Part shown: piece after piece, positions 44,490-45,000 of the stretch
How positions within the stretch are numbered: position 1 is the first letter of the stretch
How the letters are laid out: the number at the start of each line of letters is the position of its first letter
From: Chrysomallon squamiferum
Lineage: Eukaryota; Mollusca; Gastropoda; Neomphalida; Peltospiridae
Length of the DNA: 45,000 nt
Direction of reading: 5' to 3'
Assembly (NCBI GenBank): GCA_012295275.1
Contig: CM022676.1
Location: 18,566,189 to 18,611,188 of the forward strand
Notes under the pieces: model-generated
What the model was told of the DNA's origin: nothing
Seen by the model: the letters and a program-made list of their open reading frames with translations, nothing else
Database searches by the model: none
Program-made: the position numbers and the translations under genes

Positions 44490-45000
44490 CATTGTTATTA
44501 TTGTTATTGTTATTATTGTTGTTGTTGTTGTTCTTATCATTACTGTTATTATTATTATTATTATTATTAAAGTTTTTTCTAATATTTATCATTATTAATA
44601 GTGTTAGTATTCTTAGTACTAGTAAAATAATAGGTGTAAAAGAAACAGTACTAGTAATATTATTGGTAGCGTTAGTAGTTGTAGTAGTCATAGTAGTAGT
44701 AGCACTAGTAGTAGTAGTAGTAGTGATACTAGAATGTAATAACAGTTTTAACATTAATTACAATGATACAAGTAATGGTATATCAATAATAAAGCATACA
44801 TAAATAAGTAACACAAAAATAAATGAGTAACTAAATAAAAAAAATAAAAAAATAATAAAATAAATTAATATAATGAATTAATAAAAATAAAGAAATAATA
44901 ATATTTAAATCAATAAATAAAATTAAATTAATGTAAAAAAAATAATAATAAAATAAATAAATAAATAATTAAATAAATAAATAAAATAAATTAATAAAAT
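44490..45000. repeat. GTT/ATT, AGT and AAAT arrays to the end of the window
   Basis: GTT/ATT units 44490-44570, AGT units 44670-44725, and an AATAAA/AAAT-rich tail from about 44800. Confidence 0.93.

Overview
This window looks like AT-rich, intron-poor-in-signal animal DNA, most likely from a mollusc. Three things point that way. Low-complexity DNA (poly-T, AAT/ATT, AAAT, AG, AC and ACT arrays) takes up a very large share of the sequence. The only clearly recognisable gene piece is a BTB/POZ exon of the BTBD6-like type that is expanded in molluscs. The word AAGGGAGATAATT, which I recall as common in molluscan DNA, occurs five times in near-exact form (6.06, 6.10, 24.43, 24.48 and 34.65 kb). 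I cannot place it to class or species. There are no bacterial operons, CRISPR arrays, rRNA or tRNA genes that I can see.

Layout. 0-0.6 kb: the first coding exon of a BTB-domain gene on the minus strand, wedged between an (ATT)n and a (CA)n array; the rest of the gene lies beyond position 1. 0.7-4.0 kb: a diverged tandem duplication with a period of about 2 kb. One copy carries a hAT-type MITE with an 8-bp target duplication and the other a pogo/Tigger-type element. 4.5-6.0 kb: a heavily decayed L1-like LINE on the minus strand. 6.2-12 kb: microsatellites, a 37-bp x3 repeat and a 126-bp x4 repeat. 12.1-12.7 kb: a CpG-rich promoter-like island with an RFX-type X-box, a CTCF-like core and a G-quadruplex motif. 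13-20 kb: several exon-like or regulatory-like islands among tetranucleotide-rich DNA. 20-22.6 kb: a TG/TA minisatellite, short tandem repeats and a 450-bp ACT-rich tract. 23.3-23.5 kb: a second promoter-like island with a perfect X-box, an E2F-like site and a TATA box. 26.6-28.0 kb: a 56/58-bp array with higher-order structure, then a GA-rich array. 28-36 kb: the densest AG/CT, AAT and AC region. 36-45 kb: isolated non-repetitive islands, a 51-bp array, a proline-rich candidate exon at 43.0 kb and a 24-bp array with a four-unit higher-order structure.

Functionally the window reads as the 5' end of one BTB gene next to a long intergenic or intronic stretch. The islands of ordinary-complexity DNA recur every few kb and could be exons or enhancers of a gene larger than the window. 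Only the BTB exon, the LINE relic, the two MITEs and the repeats are well supported. All other exon and promoter calls are inferences from splice-like signals and motifs and carry low confidence. I did not find a convincing new multi-gene system.
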